A stretch of DNA of 64,000 nt from Pedobacter sp. ASV17 (GCF_016429065.1 NZ_JAELTX010000003.1:1-64000); one strand, 5' to 3'. Counted from the stretch's first letter, positions 27,396-37,448 are shown. Notes: generated from the sequence alone by a model not told the origin. A program made the numbers and translations.

Positions 27396-28988
27396 TTATT
27401 CTGCTAGAATGGCATTTTCCTTTTTGTTTTTTACCTGATAAGTATATCCTTCTGCTAATTTAACAAAAGATTTTACTTGTTCATCTTCCCATTGTTTATC
27501 TGCCCCTATCTCCTTAGCCATGATGTTAGCAACGGTTACGCTCATTTCCATAGCTGCTTTAGCATCAATTATTAATACTCTTAAACGCCTGCTGAGCATG
27601 TCCTCTACGGTTTCGGCCATTTCATTTTTAGTGCTCCATACTACTTCCGCAAAGGTATATGGAAAATCAGGATGTAGCTTTTGGGCCAATTCTGGTCTTT
27701 GTTTGATGAGTGCCTCTATGTTTGCCCTGTCGGTGCCGTAAATGTTCAGGTAGTTGTGGTCGATACTTTCATTGCAACCGTGGATTGCCAATTGAGTGGT
27801 TTGACAAGGTTTTTGAGGTAATCCTGCTTCTTTGATGGCTAAATTAACTGTTTCTTCGGCCATACGGCGATAGGTGGTCCATTTGCCGCCTGTAATGGTA
27901 ATTAACCCTTTTGCCGAAACCATCAGCTTGTGATCTCTGCTGATTTCTTTGGTGCTGTTGGAGTTGCCATCGGTAGGAGCGGCTAGTGGACGTAATCCAG
28001 AGAAGACGCTCAAAATATCGCTTTCAGTAGGTTTGGTCTTGAAATAGCTGGCCGCTGTATTTAAAATGAAATCGGTTTCTTCTTTTAGTGCTCTAGGTTC
28101 CAAGCTGTGTTCGTCCAAAGGTGTATCGGTGGTGCCTACCAATAAATGGTTGTGCCACTGTACGGCAAAAAGCACCCTGCCATCAGAAGTTTTGGGGATC
28201 ATTAAAGCCGAATCGCTGTTTAGGAATTCCTTTTTCAATACAATGTGTACGCCTTGGCTTGGCCTTACGGTTTTTTTAGCTTTGGCATTGCTCATCTGTA
28301 AAATCTCATCTACAAATACTCCTGTGGCATTAATCACTACCTTGCCATATAAATCAAAGGTTTCGTTGGTGATCGCATCGGTAGCGGTAATGCCGGTAAT
28401 CTGCTCACCATTTTTAAGTAGGCTAGTCACCCTCATGTAGTTCACTAGCGTAGCACCATTCTCTTTTGCGGTTTGTGCTATGTTAATGGCTAGTCTTGCA
28501 TCATCGAAACGGCCATCAAAATAACGGATGGAGCCTTTTAAACCCTGCTCTTTAATGCCGGGCATCAACTGTAAGGTTTCGTTTTTTGAGAAAAACTTAG
28601 AAGTTCCAAAACTGAAACGTCCCGCTAACCAATCATATAGTTTTAAGCCAATAAGGTACTTGGCTACCGAGAACCAATCGTAACAAGGGATTAAGAATTC
28701 TTCTTTGTGTACTAAGTGAGCGGCGTTTTTTTGCATCAGACCCCTTTCTCTCAAGGCGTGTTTTACTAATGCGATATCTCCTTGCGCAAGGTATCGCACT
28801 CCGCCATGAACCAGCTTGGTGCTTCTACTTGATGTTCCTTTTGCAAAGTCGGCTTGTTCAACCAGTAGGGTTTTTAACCCTCTACTGGCGGCATCCAATG
28901 CGGTTCCAAGACCTGTTGCGCCCCCACCTATAATAATTACATCCCATTCAGATTTGTTGGCCAGGTTATGTTTGTGTATTCTTTGCAT
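27396..28988 (-). CDS. glpD: Aerobic glycerol-3-phosphate dehydrogenase
   Basis: 530 residues from the ATG at 28988. FAD-binding motif DVIIIGGGATGLGTALDAAS, then GTSSRSTKLVHGGVRYL, PSQGVHIVL and the C-terminal GGKWTTYRRMAEE are typical of GlpD/GlpA flavoproteins. It oxidises glycerol-3-phosphate to dihydroxyacetone phosphate at the inner membrane, passing electrons to quinone. A longer TTG-started frame adds eleven residues and is not favoured. Divergent from the GlpR-type repressor gene. Confidence 0.95.
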   Translation of the reverse strand: MQRIHKHNLANKSEWDVIIIGGGATGLGTALDAASRGLKTLLVEQADFAKGTSSRSTKLVHGGVRYLAQGDIALVKHALRERGLMQKNAAHLVHKEEFLIPCYDWFSVAKYLIGLKLYDWLAGRFSFGTSKFFSKNETLQLMPGIKEQGLKGSIRYFDGRFDDARLAINIAQTAKENGATLVNYMRVTSLLKNGEQITGITATDAITNETFDLYGKVVINATGVFVDEILQMSNAKAKKTVRPSQGVHIVLKKEFLNSDSALMIPKTSDGRVLFAVQWHNHLLVGTTDTPLDEHSLEPRALKEETDFILNTAASYFKTKPTESDILSVFSGLRPLAAPTDGNSNSTKEISRDHKLMVSAKGLITITGGKWTTYRRMAEETVNLAIKEAGLPQKPCQTTQLAIHGCNESIDHNYLNIYGTDRANIEALIKQRPELAQKLHPDFPYTFAEVVWSTKNEMAETVEDMLSRRLRVLIIDAKAAMEMSVTVANIMAKEIGADKQWEDEQVKSFVKLAEGYTYQVKNKKENAILAE

Positions 28989-29053
28989 TTTTAAATTGTA
29001 ATAAAACGAAACAATAAGCAATTATAAGTAATCAAAATCGAAATAATAGAAAC

Positions 29054-29099
29054 TTTGCTGAAAATATTTTTCTACAATAAATATGGTAAGGGTATTTAT
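29054..29099 (+). promoter_or_regulatory. Candidate promoter and operator of glpR
   Basis: TTTG (29054-29057), a 20-nt spacer and TAAATATG (29078-29085, one mismatch to TAnnTTTG). The inverted repeat ATAAATA-N9-TATTTAT (29077-29099) overlaps the -7 box and the predicted transcript start, where a repressor could act on its own gene. The transcript would start after 29083, supporting the internal ATG. Confidence 0.35.
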
Positions 29100-29133
29100 A
29101 TTAATTATTAACTTGCGATTAAATGTAAACGCT

Positions 29134-29901
29134 ATGAGCATGACGCTGGCCGAAAGGCACCAATTTATACTTAATCGTATTCAGCAAGATCAATATATAA
29201 ATGTTGTAGAGCTTTGTAAGGAGCTAAAAGTATCTTCGGTTACCATTCGTAAAGATCTAAAATTATTGGAAGATAAGAACCTTCTTTTTAGAACACATGG
29301 TGGAGCGACCTTGAATAACCCCTATGCGGTTGATCGTCCGGTGAATGAAAAAGAGAAGATGCAGTCGAATGAGAAAAACAAGATAGGTATAGCCGCAACT
29401 AAATTGTTGAAAGAGAACGATTCTATTGTGGTTGCTTCGGGTACAACTTTATTGTATTTCGCTAAAAATATTCCTGCAGGTCTTAATATAACCGTTGTGA
29501 CTTCTTCTTTAAATATATCTATCGAATTTTTACGAAACCCAGAGGTGGAGGTGATTCAATTGGGTGGCTTGCTGAGAAAAAGTTCTTCTTCGGTGATGGG
29601 GGCTTATGCGGAACAGGTTTTGCAAGATTTCTACTTTAGTACCTTGTTCTTGGGGGTAGATGGTATTGATCTGGAGCATGGTTTTACAACCACTAATGCT
29701 ATGGAAGCACATTTGAATAGGCAAATGATCAAAGTTTCGCAAAAGGTGGTGGTGTTGGCCGACTCTACCAAGTTCGGTAAGAGGGGGTTTGGTAAGATCT
29801 GTGGTTTTGAAGATGTAGATCATATCATTACCGACAGAGGTATTTCTCAACAGATGATTAATCATTTAGAAGGCTTGGGTATTACCGTTACCATGGTTTA
29901 G
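29134..29901 (+). CDS. glpR: DeoR/GlpR-type transcriptional repressor
   Basis: 255 residues. The N-terminal DeoR helix-turn-helix (about 4-58) carries HQFILNRIQQDQYINVVELC and SSVTIRKDLKLLEDKN, followed by the RTHGGATL hinge. The C-terminal sugar-phosphate sensor domain contains SGTTLLYFAKNIP and VLADSTKFGKRGF. By position, divergent to glpDKF and upstream of the SusCD operon, it is expected to sense glycerol-3-phosphate; the sensor ligand is inferred. I start at the ATG at 29134, because a longer frame from 29083 would begin inside the predicted promoter. Confidence 0.88.
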   Translation: MSMTLAERHQFILNRIQQDQYINVVELCKELKVSSVTIRKDLKLLEDKNLLFRTHGGATLNNPYAVDRPVNEKEKMQSNEKNKIGIAATKLLKENDSIVVASGTTLLYFAKNIPAGLNITVVTSSLNISIEFLRNPEVEVIQLGGLLRKSSSSVMGAYAEQVLQDFYFSTLFLGVDGIDLEHGFTTTNAMEAHLNRQMIKVSQKVVVLADSTKFGKRGFGKICGFEDVDHIITDRGISQQMINHLEGLGITVTMV

Positions 29902-29925
29902 CTATCTAAATTTCTATAAAACAAG

Positions 29926-29954
29926 AGCGCAATATGGATATTGCGCTTTTTTTG
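29926..29954 (+). terminator. Rho-independent terminator of glpR
   Basis: Near-perfect stem AGCGCAATAT / ATATTGCGCT with a minimal loop and an eight-T run, 25 nt after the stop. It separates glpR from the SusC operon, so that operon needs its own promoter. Confidence 0.87.
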
Positions 29955-30285
29955 TTTTGTTTTCGATTTGTTTCTTGTTTTTCTTTCTTTTTGTGTTTTA
30001 TTGGCTTGATGGTGAATTTTTACAGTTCATTATTTGCTATTCAGTGTGATACGCAGAATAATTTTTCACGTTGTTTTGAAAAAACATAATTTATCTTTAG
30101 TTTCAATTTGTTTTTATTTATTGTTTATTGTTCTATATTTGAATAATAGTAATACAAATTGTAATTGCGAATTGTTTCAGATAGGTTAATGCTTAGTTAA
30201 TATACAATTAACAAAAGTGACCTAGTTTTGCGGCAATCGGGAAAATTATAATTGAAACTAGTAAATAACCCGATATAAATTAATT
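29955..30285 (+). promoter_or_regulatory. Upstream region and candidate promoter of the SusC operon
   Basis: 330 bases without a gene. A perfect -7 box TATATTTG lies at 30134-30141; the nearest TTTG upstream (30107-30110) is 23 nt away, a little far. A transcript from here would have a leader of about 140 nt. The decamer AAATTGTAAT followed by CGAA (30156-30171) also occurs in the glpD/glpR gap (28993-29010), a possible shared regulatory word. Confidence 0.45.
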
Positions 30286-33200
30286 ATGAACAAAACAATT
30301 ACTCAAAAGGCTCGCATGTGCCTACATGCCGCGGAATGCGAAAGCAAACCGAAGTCACAGCTTTCTGTAATCGGTATTTGGAAGAAGCAATATCGAAATG
30401 TAAGTAGCTTTGCATTTCTATTTGTTTTGCTTTTTCAACTTTTACTGTTGCAAAACGCGATGGCGCAAACTTCTTCACAAAACATTACGGTAAAAGGTAG
30501 TGTGATTGATGCTGGTGATAATACCGGTATACCTGGTGTTAGCATTACCGATAATGCAAAGAAAGTACTTGGGCTAACGGATGGCAAAGGTGATTTCAGT
30601 ATTACTATTGTAAAAGGTACTACTGTGAATTTTACCATGATTGGTTATGCTACATTGAGCAGAACTTTTCATACTGCACATACGGGTGCTTCTATTGTGA
30701 TGACTTCGTCTACCAACGAATTGAATACAGTAGTGGTTACTGCCCTTGGTATTAAGCGTGAGGAGAAAGCATTAGGTTACGCCATCACTAAACTTGATAG
30801 TAATCAATTTACGGATGCGGTGTCAAGTAACTGGACTGATGCATTATCAGGAAAGGTTGCTGGTTTGAACTTGGTTCGTAATGGTGGTCCTGCAGGTTCC
30901 AACAAAATTATTTTGCGTGGCGAGAACAACCTTACGGGCGATAACGAAGCTTTGATTGTAATTGACGGGGTAGTGGCGAGTAGTAGTTCCAGACGTTCAG
31001 CTGGTACTGGTGGTGGTGTATATGGAACTTCGGGTGATATTATGCCAGCGGATTTTGGTAGTGCCTTGAACGATTTAAACCCTGATGATATAGAGAATGT
31101 AACGGTACTTAAAGGCCCAGCTGCTGCTGCTCTTTACGGACAGAGAGGTGCTAACGGTGCAATTATCATTACCACTAAATCTGCAACAAAAGGCAGAAAG
31201 ACGATGGGGATTACTTTTACTTCTAACAGTGCTTGGGAAAGTGTGAACCGTAGTCCTGATATTCAACAGGAGTTTGGTCAAGGACAATTCGGTGTTTCTT
31301 ATTTTTCTTATGGTAATACTGCTGATGGTGCAAGTACTAACGGTACTAGTGCTACTTGGGGAGCTCCTTTCTCGGCTGGTGGTATGTTTTATCAGTACGA
31401 TCCGGTAACCAAAACAAGAGGAGTGAACAGAACGCCATGGAGAGCGTATGATAACCCTATTGATGCTTTCTTTGTTACAGGTTTTGAATCTAGTAACTCG
31501 GTTAGTTTAGACGGTACTTACAAAGGTGTGGGATTACGTTTGTCGGCCAGCCATGGTAGTAACGAATGGATTGTTCCTAATACAGGTTTGGAGAGAACAA
31601 CTGTTTCTTTAAATGCTAACACCAACTTGACTAAGAAATTAAACTTAAACTTAAAATTACAATATAGCAATAGGCACAGTGATAACTTACCTGCAACGGG
31701 TTATGGAAACCAATCGTTAATGTATTGGTTCATGTTTGCTCAACCAAACGTAAATGTAGATTGGTATCGCGATTACTGGTCGCCAGGTAAACAATATGAG
31801 CAATTGGTAAACATCACAACCACTAACCCTGAAAGTCCTTATGCAATTTCAGAGCAATATATCAATGCCCAAAGACGTAATGGTTGGTTGGGTAATATTC
31901 AGGCAAACTACAGATTTACAAAAGAGCTAAGTTTAATGGTTCGTGCCTCTGTGGATTTGAACAATGACGTTCGCGAAACTCAACGCCCTTGGGATGCCTC
32001 TGGGAATAAATTTGCTCACGGTGCTTATCGTGTTGCTGATATTCGCTCGTATGAGATTAATGCTGATTTTATGTTGAAATACGACAAAAAAATCACTAAA
32101 GATTTTCACATGACCGCTAATGTTGGTGGTAGCCAAATGCGTAACCATTATAACAGGTTAGAGAAAAGAGCTGATGGACTTGTAATACCAAATATCTATA
32201 GACTAGATAATAACGAAAACCCATTAGTTTTTGTTCCAGACACGGCTAGGTATAGAATTAACAGTTTCTATGGCGCAATGTCGTTTAGCTATAAAAATTA
32301 CTTATTCTTGGATTTGACCGCTCGTCAAGACTGGAACAGTACTTTGGCAACTTTAACCAGAACTGATAACGTAGGCTTTTTCTATCCATCGGCCAGTATG
32401 TCTTTCATTGCCTCAGATTACTGGAAATTACCAAAGATGATCAGTTTTGCTAAGTTTAGAGCTTCCCTTGCGCAAGTTGGAAGTGGTAGTAAGATTCCTT
32501 ACAGAACGCAATATACCTACTTGAATGCTGCTGATGGTATTTATCCGGACAGCGCCATGACTAATCCTAAGGTATTGCCTAATGCAAACCTTAAACCTTT
32601 AATCACCACTACTATTGAGTTAGGTTTAGATTTAAAATTATTTAACAATCGTTTAAATTTAGACGTAGCGGTTTATTCAGGTAATACTAAAAATCAAATC
32701 CTAGATAGAATTTTAGATAAATCTACTGGTTATAATGTACAAGTAGTAAACGTGGGTAGGGTAGATAATAAAGGTATTGAAATAGCGCTTAATGGTACAC
32801 CTATTCAAACCCGTTCATTTAAATGGACTTTGAATGGTACGTTTACGGCAAACAGAAATAAAATTAAAGAGCTTTCTGATAGTTCTTTGGTATTGCGTAC
32901 CGGAGCATTGGGGGGCGGACAAGTTGTGGCCAATGTTGGTGGTAGCATGGGTGATTTGTACGGAAGAGGGTTTTTGCGCTCTCCTGATGGACAGATTGTA
33001 TTTGACCCTGTTACAGGAAATGCATTGACCAGCCCTACGGAGCTTTTTTACTTAGGTAACACCTTGCCTAAATTCAGATTTAGTTTTGGAACAGGTGTCA
33101 CCTACAAACAAGTGAGCATGAACGTTTTGTTTGATGCACAGTTAGGTGCTGTTGGTCACTCGCTTACATTTTCAAGAATGGCGGCATTAGGTAAATTGAA

Positions 33201-33603
33201 AATCACCCTTCCAGGTAGATATAACGGTGTAATTGGACAAGGTGTGGTTCAAAATCCTGATGGGTCTTATCGTCCAAACGACGTGACGGCTACTAACTTT
33301 GAAAATTATTACACTTCATTGTATGGGTCTGACCAAGCAGAGGGAAGTATTTTCAGAACAGATTATCTAAAACTTAGAGAGGCTAATTTAACTTATGCAT
33401 TCAACAAGAAATTCTTAAAAAGAATAGGCTTCAGCAAAGTGACTTTAGGTGTTTACGGACGTAACCTATTCGTTTGGTCTCCTTGGCCAGCATTCGATCC
33501 TGAGTTTGGAACTTTAGCTGGATCAGATATCGTTCAAGGATTTGAAACTGGACAGTTGCCATCAACTAGGACCATTGGAGCACGTTTAGTGGTAGGCCTT
33601 TAA
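30286..33603 (+). CDS. SusC/RagA-type TonB-dependent outer-membrane transporter
   Basis: 1105 residues. A long N-terminal extension (about 36 residues) precedes a signal peptide (SFAFLFVLLFQLLLLQNAMAQ). Then come a CarboxypepD-regulatory-like domain (about 66-150, VKGSVIDAGDNTGIPGVSI), the plug (LNTVVVTALGIKREEKALGY, VLKGPAAAALYGQRGANGAI) and a beta barrel ending with ...IGARLVVGL. There is no STN domain, so it should not signal to an anti-sigma factor. Three nt separate it from the SusD gene. With downstream phosphodiesterases, the likely cargo is a glycerol phosphodiester or related ester rather than a glycan (inference). Confidence 0.94.
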   Translation: MNKTITQKARMCLHAAECESKPKSQLSVIGIWKKQYRNVSSFAFLFVLLFQLLLLQNAMAQTSSQNITVKGSVIDAGDNTGIPGVSITDNAKKVLGLTDGKGDFSITIVKGTTVNFTMIGYATLSRTFHTAHTGASIVMTSSTNELNTVVVTALGIKREEKALGYAITKLDSNQFTDAVSSNWTDALSGKVAGLNLVRNGGPAGSNKIILRGENNLTGDNEALIVIDGVVASSSSRRSAGTGGGVYGTSGDIMPADFGSALNDLNPDDIENVTVLKGPAAAALYGQRGANGAIIITTKSATKGRKTMGITFTSNSAWESVNRSPDIQQEFGQGQFGVSYFSYGNTADGASTNGTSATWGAPFSAGGMFYQYDPVTKTRGVNRTPWRAYDNPIDAFFVTGFESSNSVSLDGTYKGVGLRLSASHGSNEWIVPNTGLERTTVSLNANTNLTKKLNLNLKLQYSNRHSDNLPATGYGNQSLMYWFMFAQPNVNVDWYRDYWSPGKQYEQLVNITTTNPESPYAISEQYINAQRRNGWLGNIQANYRFTKELSLMVRASVDLNNDVRETQRPWDASGNKFAHGAYRVADIRSYEINADFMLKYDKKITKDFHMTANVGGSQMRNHYNRLEKRADGLVIPNIYRLDNNENPLVFVPDTARYRINSFYGAMSFSYKNYLFLDLTARQDWNSTLATLTRTDNVGFFYPSASMSFIASDYWKLPKMISFAKFRASLAQVGSGSKIPYRTQYTYLNAADGIYPDSAMTNPKVLPNANLKPLITTTIELGLDLKLFNNRLNLDVAVYSGNTKNQILDRILDKSTGYNVQVVNVGRVDNKGIEIALNGTPIQTRSFKWTLNGTFTANRNKIKELSDSSLVLRTGALGGGQVVANVGGSMGDLYGRGFLRSPDGQIVFDPVTGNALTSPTELFYLGNTLPKFRFSFGTGVTYKQVSMNVLFDAQLGAVGHSLTFSRMAALGKLKITLPGRYNGVIGQGVVQNPDGSYRPNDVTATNFENYYTSLYGSDQAEGSIFRTDYLKLREANLTYAFNKKFLKRIGFSKVTLGVYGRNLFVWSPWPAFDPEFGTLAGSDIVQGFETGQLPSTRTIGARLVVGL

Positions 33604-33606
33604 TTT

Positions 33607-35187
33607 ATGAAGATTATGAAAAAGAATAAAAATACTTTAGTATATATACTTTTAGCCGCTTTGGGTCTCTCGAACTTTTCTTGTACGAAGGACTTTAAAG
33701 AAGTGAACACGGATCCTATTGGGAAGAGCAAGGTTTTGGCTAATCAACTGCTGGCCCCTGCGCTGGTAAATGTGTTAAGTACCAATATGGTGCGTAACCG
33801 AAACTTTACCAATGAACTGATGCAGGTGACCGTGGATATTAACGACGGTGAGGGAAGGGTGTTTCGTTATGATATTAGAAATAACCTATCAGACTACACT
33901 TGGAACAACTGGTACACTAACATCACTGATCTTAGGGATATGTACACTATTGCCAGCCAACCAGGAAGTGTTAACAAATCTTATCAGGGAATATCTCTAG
34001 TGACTCAAACTTGGGTATATTCTTTACTTACAGATATGTATGGCGATGTTCCTTATACTGAAGCTAACATGGGTAAAGAAGGAGTTTTGGAGCCACGTTT
34101 TGATAAGCAAAAGGATATCTATGCAGATATGTTTAAAAAGCTGGAAGAGGCTAACAATCTTTTGAAAGAGGGAACGGGAATAGTAAGCACTAGCGATCCT
34201 GTTTTTCAAGGAGATATCTCGAAATGGAGAAGGTTTGGAAATTCGCTATACCTTAGATTGTTACTTAGGGTTTCTGGTAAAGCTGAGGTGGCCGCTTCTG
34301 CAATTGCGAAGATCAAGGAAATGGTAGACACCAATCCGGCTAATTATCCAGTGATGGAAAACAATACGCATACTGCTAAAATTTTATGGAACGGAACAAA
34401 TAGCTCATCTGCGGTTTTTTCTTCTCCATTTATGGTTAACGTAAGAGCGGTTGATTTTAGAGGGCCTGCGCTTACCGATTTTTTCTTAAATAGATTGGTA
34501 AGCTGGAACGATCCAAGGGTTAAATCTACTTTGGGTAAAAATGGTGTACCTCGTTTTGGCATTGCCCAAGGACCAAATGGTTTAGTGGGGGTTTCTAGTG
34601 GATATGCTGCAGGTACAGGTGTGGTTAAGCAAGCATATTTCTATTCAGATGCGCAGACTAATAACCCAACAACATTGCAAACAGATCCATATACGGGGAT
34701 AATAATGAATTGTGCTGAAGTGAGCTTTATTAAAGCTGAAGCGGCGGCAAGAGGTTGGATCAACGGGCCAGTAGAGAACTATTACTATAAAGGAATGGTG
34801 GATGCGATTAACTATTGGATGCCTACTTATATCACCAGTCCAACTGATGCTGCTTTTATACAGTATATTACAGAAGCTGATTTGTTGTGGGACAATACGC
34901 TACCGTTGGATGATTTGAATCCTAACAGCAATAGCAAATTGGAGATGATCCATATTCAAAAATACTTTTCGATGTTTTTAGTGGATATGCAGCAGTGGTA
35001 CGAATTTAGACGTACAGGACATCCGATTTTACCGAAAGGTCCAGGTTTGGCCAATGGTGGTAAAATGCCAGTTCGACTTAACTACCCAATTGTGGTGCAA
35101 TCAACAAACCCAACTAGCTATAAAAATGCAGTTGCTGCTCAAGGTCCAGATAACATAAATACATTAGTTTGGTGGCAAAGGCCGTAA
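33607..35187 (+). CDS. SusD/RagB family surface lipoprotein
   Basis: 526 residues with a lipoprotein signal (LVYILLAALGLSNFSC), lipidation at C26, then TKDFKEVNTDP, which is typical of SusD. Conserved interior motifs are GISLVTQTWVYSLLTDMYGDVPYTEA and FIKAEAAARGW. This is the SusD_2-like branch. It forms the lid over the SusC channel at the cell surface and binds the nutrient. Same operon as SusC (3 nt apart); the DUF5689 lipoprotein follows 21 nt downstream. Confidence 0.92.
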   Translation: MKIMKKNKNTLVYILLAALGLSNFSCTKDFKEVNTDPIGKSKVLANQLLAPALVNVLSTNMVRNRNFTNELMQVTVDINDGEGRVFRYDIRNNLSDYTWNNWYTNITDLRDMYTIASQPGSVNKSYQGISLVTQTWVYSLLTDMYGDVPYTEANMGKEGVLEPRFDKQKDIYADMFKKLEEANNLLKEGTGIVSTSDPVFQGDISKWRRFGNSLYLRLLLRVSGKAEVAASAIAKIKEMVDTNPANYPVMENNTHTAKILWNGTNSSSAVFSSPFMVNVRAVDFRGPALTDFFLNRLVSWNDPRVKSTLGKNGVPRFGIAQGPNGLVGVSSGYAAGTGVVKQAYFYSDAQTNNPTTLQTDPYTGIIMNCAEVSFIKAEAAARGWINGPVENYYYKGMVDAINYWMPTYITSPTDAAFIQYITEADLLWDNTLPLDDLNPNSNSKLEMIHIQKYFSMFLVDMQQWYEFRRTGHPILPKGPGLANGGKMPVRLNYPIVVQSTNPTSYKNAVAAQGPDNINTLVWWQRP

Positions 35188-35208
35188 CCCTACAATAATA
35201 AAAAGGTG

Positions 35209-36783
35209 ATGAAAAAGATATTTAATTATATAATCATGACGGTTGCTTTGGTAGCCGTGCTATCCGCTTGTAAAAGAGATAGCGATTACATTCAAAGTGT
35301 TGCCAGTCCTTTTATCTCAAACTTTGATTTGCGTAAATTGTACAAAGGTGGCGACGTTACTTTGAATACTGAATTGATGAGAGGTGCAAACTCTGTTAGA
35401 GGACAAGTAATTTCTGACCACTCGGGCAACAACTTGCCGTCTGGCTTGCTTATCATTCAAAATACCAGAAGGGTGGGTAATGGAATCGATTCTCTTAGAG
35501 GGATGGCGATCAACATTGGTGCCGACGCCGCTAAATATGTTCCTGGAGATTCTGTTCATGTCAAGTTAGATGGTGGAGTTTTAAAGAGAGTTGATGGGAT
35601 ATTGCAAATTACCGGAGTGAGCGGTGCGGCGGTAACCAAAGTAGCTTCTAATATTCCATTGAAAGCTAACAGAGGTTTTGCTAATCAAATTGCTGCCTCA
35701 CCAGAAGTGTTTGAATGTACGCTTCTGAGCATTGTAAAGGCTACTTATAATCCAACGCTTAATCCTACAGATGTATTGGCTGGAGATAAAATGCTTAACG
35801 ATGGTACATCGGATATTTTGTTGCATACCCAAGCAAATGCTACGTTTGCCAATAATATTCCTCCGTATTCTGGAAATTATACTGGTATTGTGTTTAATGT
35901 GGTAAATAACGGTGTTTCAACACCTCAGCACCGCATCAGAACCGCTAATGATATTGTAACACTGAGCTCAACGGTAGATGTGCCTGAGTTTGTGATCACA
36001 GGTTTTGTTAATGACCCAGAAGGTACTGATGCAAACTATGAATACATTCAGTTTAGAGCTGTTAAAGATATTAATTTTGCTACAACACCATTTTCTGTGA
36101 TCACTTGTAATAATGCGGGTACCTCAACGCCAACTGGCTTCCCTACACAAGGATGGGCTACAGGAGATTTAAGGACTTATAAATTTGAACTGAATTCGGG
36201 CACGGTAACTAAAGGTGAGTTTTTCTACGTGGGAGGAACTGGCAGAACGATCAATGCTTCTGGTTCTACTTCCATTAGTTCATCTAAATGGATCAAAGCT
36301 TTTGCTTACAATACCAACGAAAGCCCAGTATTTTATACGGGTGGTCCAAGAGGTACTAGAACGACCAACTTATTGGCTAATAGTGGAAACGCATTTGGAA
36401 TGGCGGCCTTTAGAGGTTTGCAGGTAAATAGCACTACTATTCCAATTGATGTAGTTTGGGTGCATACTGGCGGTAGCTTATATCAAGTTGGTCAAGCACC
36501 AACCTATGGCGTTGGTTATAGAATTGGAAACACCGATGTTTATGATGTGATTGATCCGATAACAGGAAATCAGCAGCCTTATTTCTTGGCTGGAACAAAT
36601 AGAACAGCATTTACTTTTGCTCCCGGAGCTGCAACCAATGCAGGTGATTTTTATATTCTTGGCGGCGTTTTCGATACAAAATTGAACAAATGGGTGCAAG
36701 CGAGATCTCAAACGCTGGTTGATTTGAGTAAAACGTCAACTTTGGCGGATATTGAAAACGATAAATCCACTAAAATCAATTAA
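35209..36783 (+). CDS. DUF5689 surface lipoprotein
   Basis: 524 residues from the ATG at 35209 (a GTG one codon earlier is the alternative; aaaagg lies just before it). Lipobox LVAVLSAC. Residues about 40-260 show DUF5689 features: SVRGQVISDHSGNNLPSGLL and LPLKA-like VASNIPLKANRGFANQ, an OB-like fold often found in SusCD loci. The remaining half resembles a choice-of-anchor or beta-sandwich module (GTGRTINASGSTSISSSKWI). Probably a surface accessory binding protein of the transporter. Clearly co-transcribed with SusCD. Confidence 0.85.
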   Translation: MKKIFNYIIMTVALVAVLSACKRDSDYIQSVASPFISNFDLRKLYKGGDVTLNTELMRGANSVRGQVISDHSGNNLPSGLLIIQNTRRVGNGIDSLRGMAINIGADAAKYVPGDSVHVKLDGGVLKRVDGILQITGVSGAAVTKVASNIPLKANRGFANQIAASPEVFECTLLSIVKATYNPTLNPTDVLAGDKMLNDGTSDILLHTQANATFANNIPPYSGNYTGIVFNVVNNGVSTPQHRIRTANDIVTLSSTVDVPEFVITGFVNDPEGTDANYEYIQFRAVKDINFATTPFSVITCNNAGTSTPTGFPTQGWATGDLRTYKFELNSGTVTKGEFFYVGGTGRTINASGSTSISSSKWIKAFAYNTNESPVFYTGGPRGTRTTNLLANSGNAFGMAAFRGLQVNSTTIPIDVVWVHTGGSLYQVGQAPTYGVGYRIGNTDVYDVIDPITGNQQPYFLAGTNRTAFTFAPGAATNAGDFYILGGVFDTKLNKWVQARSQTLVDLSKTSTLADIENDKSTKIN

Positions 36784-36817
36784 TGACAAATACAGCAATT
36801 TGCTGACATAAATTTCT

Positions 36818-36880
36818 AATTGCAGTTAACTGTGGGGTACTATATTTCAATTCAAAGCTCAACGGTTAACTGCAATTTTT
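36818..36880 (+). terminator. Long inverted repeat after the SusCD-DUF5689 genes
   Basis: A perfect 13-bp stem, AATTGCAGTTAAC (36818-36830) and GTTAACTGCAATT (36865-36877), extended by two more pairs, with a 30-nt loop and a short T-run. It may end or attenuate the SusC transcript, or protect its 3' end, before the secreted-protein genes. Confidence 0.55.
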
Positions 36881-36935
36881 ACATCCTGCCTTTACCAGAA
36901 CCATCCTTACTTTATTCATATAAACTAAAAAAGTT

Positions 36936-37388
36936 ATGAAAAATCAAATGATTAAAATGTTCTGTGTATGCGCAATGGTATTGGTCAGTACCTATACTTT
37001 TGCCAATACTGTAAAAATCAAGGAACCACACGCTAAAACTTCGTACAAGAAAAAGAACAATTTTGGTTTTGAGGTCATCAACCACACTCGTGTTAATTTT
37101 GTTTCAGTGACTATTTCTGGACTCGACTCATCAAATAATCCGCTTACATTAACCATTAATAATATACCACACAATGGTTCAAATTATTTTTATTTTGATG
37201 AAGGACCTATACACTCAGTATCAGTAACGATTACTACCGCTTCTCCAGTAGTGTATGCTTTTGATGTTTGGAATGCTTCTTCCAGGGTTTACGATATTAT
37301 CAATTATAACGGAAGTCCTAGAACATTCTACATCCCAGATAATAATAACAACGAACTCTATATAGAGTGCTACACAGACGATTGGTAA
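36936..37388 (+). CDS. Small secreted protein of unknown function
   Basis: 150 residues with a signal peptide (MFCVCAMVLVSTYTFAN). The mature part is a single beta-sandwich-like unit (FEVINHTRVNFVSVTISGLD, PLTLTINNIPHNGSNYFYF) ending in an acidic Asn-rich tail (DNNNNELYIECYTDDW). It lies inside the SusCD region, flanked by two hairpins, suggesting its own transcript or a polycistronic fine-tuning site. No family recognised. An accessory binding role is only a guess. Confidence 0.7.
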   Translation: MKNQMIKMFCVCAMVLVSTYTFANTVKIKEPHAKTSYKKKNNFGFEVINHTRVNFVSVTISGLDSSNNPLTLTINNIPHNGSNYFYFDEGPIHSVSVTITTASPVVYAFDVWNASSRVYDIINYNGSPRTFYIPDNNNNELYIECYTDDW

Positions 37389-37396
37389 AATAAACT

Positions 37397-37448
37397 GACA
37401 CCCAATGCATGCGACAGTTAGGATGGTTTTCATGTGTTGGGTGTCTTT
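37397..37448 (+). terminator. Hairpin after the small secreted gene
   Basis: 15-pair stem, arms GACACCCAATGCATG and CATGTGTTGGGTGTC (two wobble pairs), 19-nt loop, then TTTCG. Located 9 nt after the stop. The T-run is weak, so termination may be partial. Confidence 0.6.

Noticed and set aside
30286..30500. STN (signalling) domain at the N-terminus of SusC
   Set aside because: The long extension is hydrophilic then a signal peptide; the first folded domain is the CarboxypepD-like one, and no sigma/anti-sigma genes are nearby.
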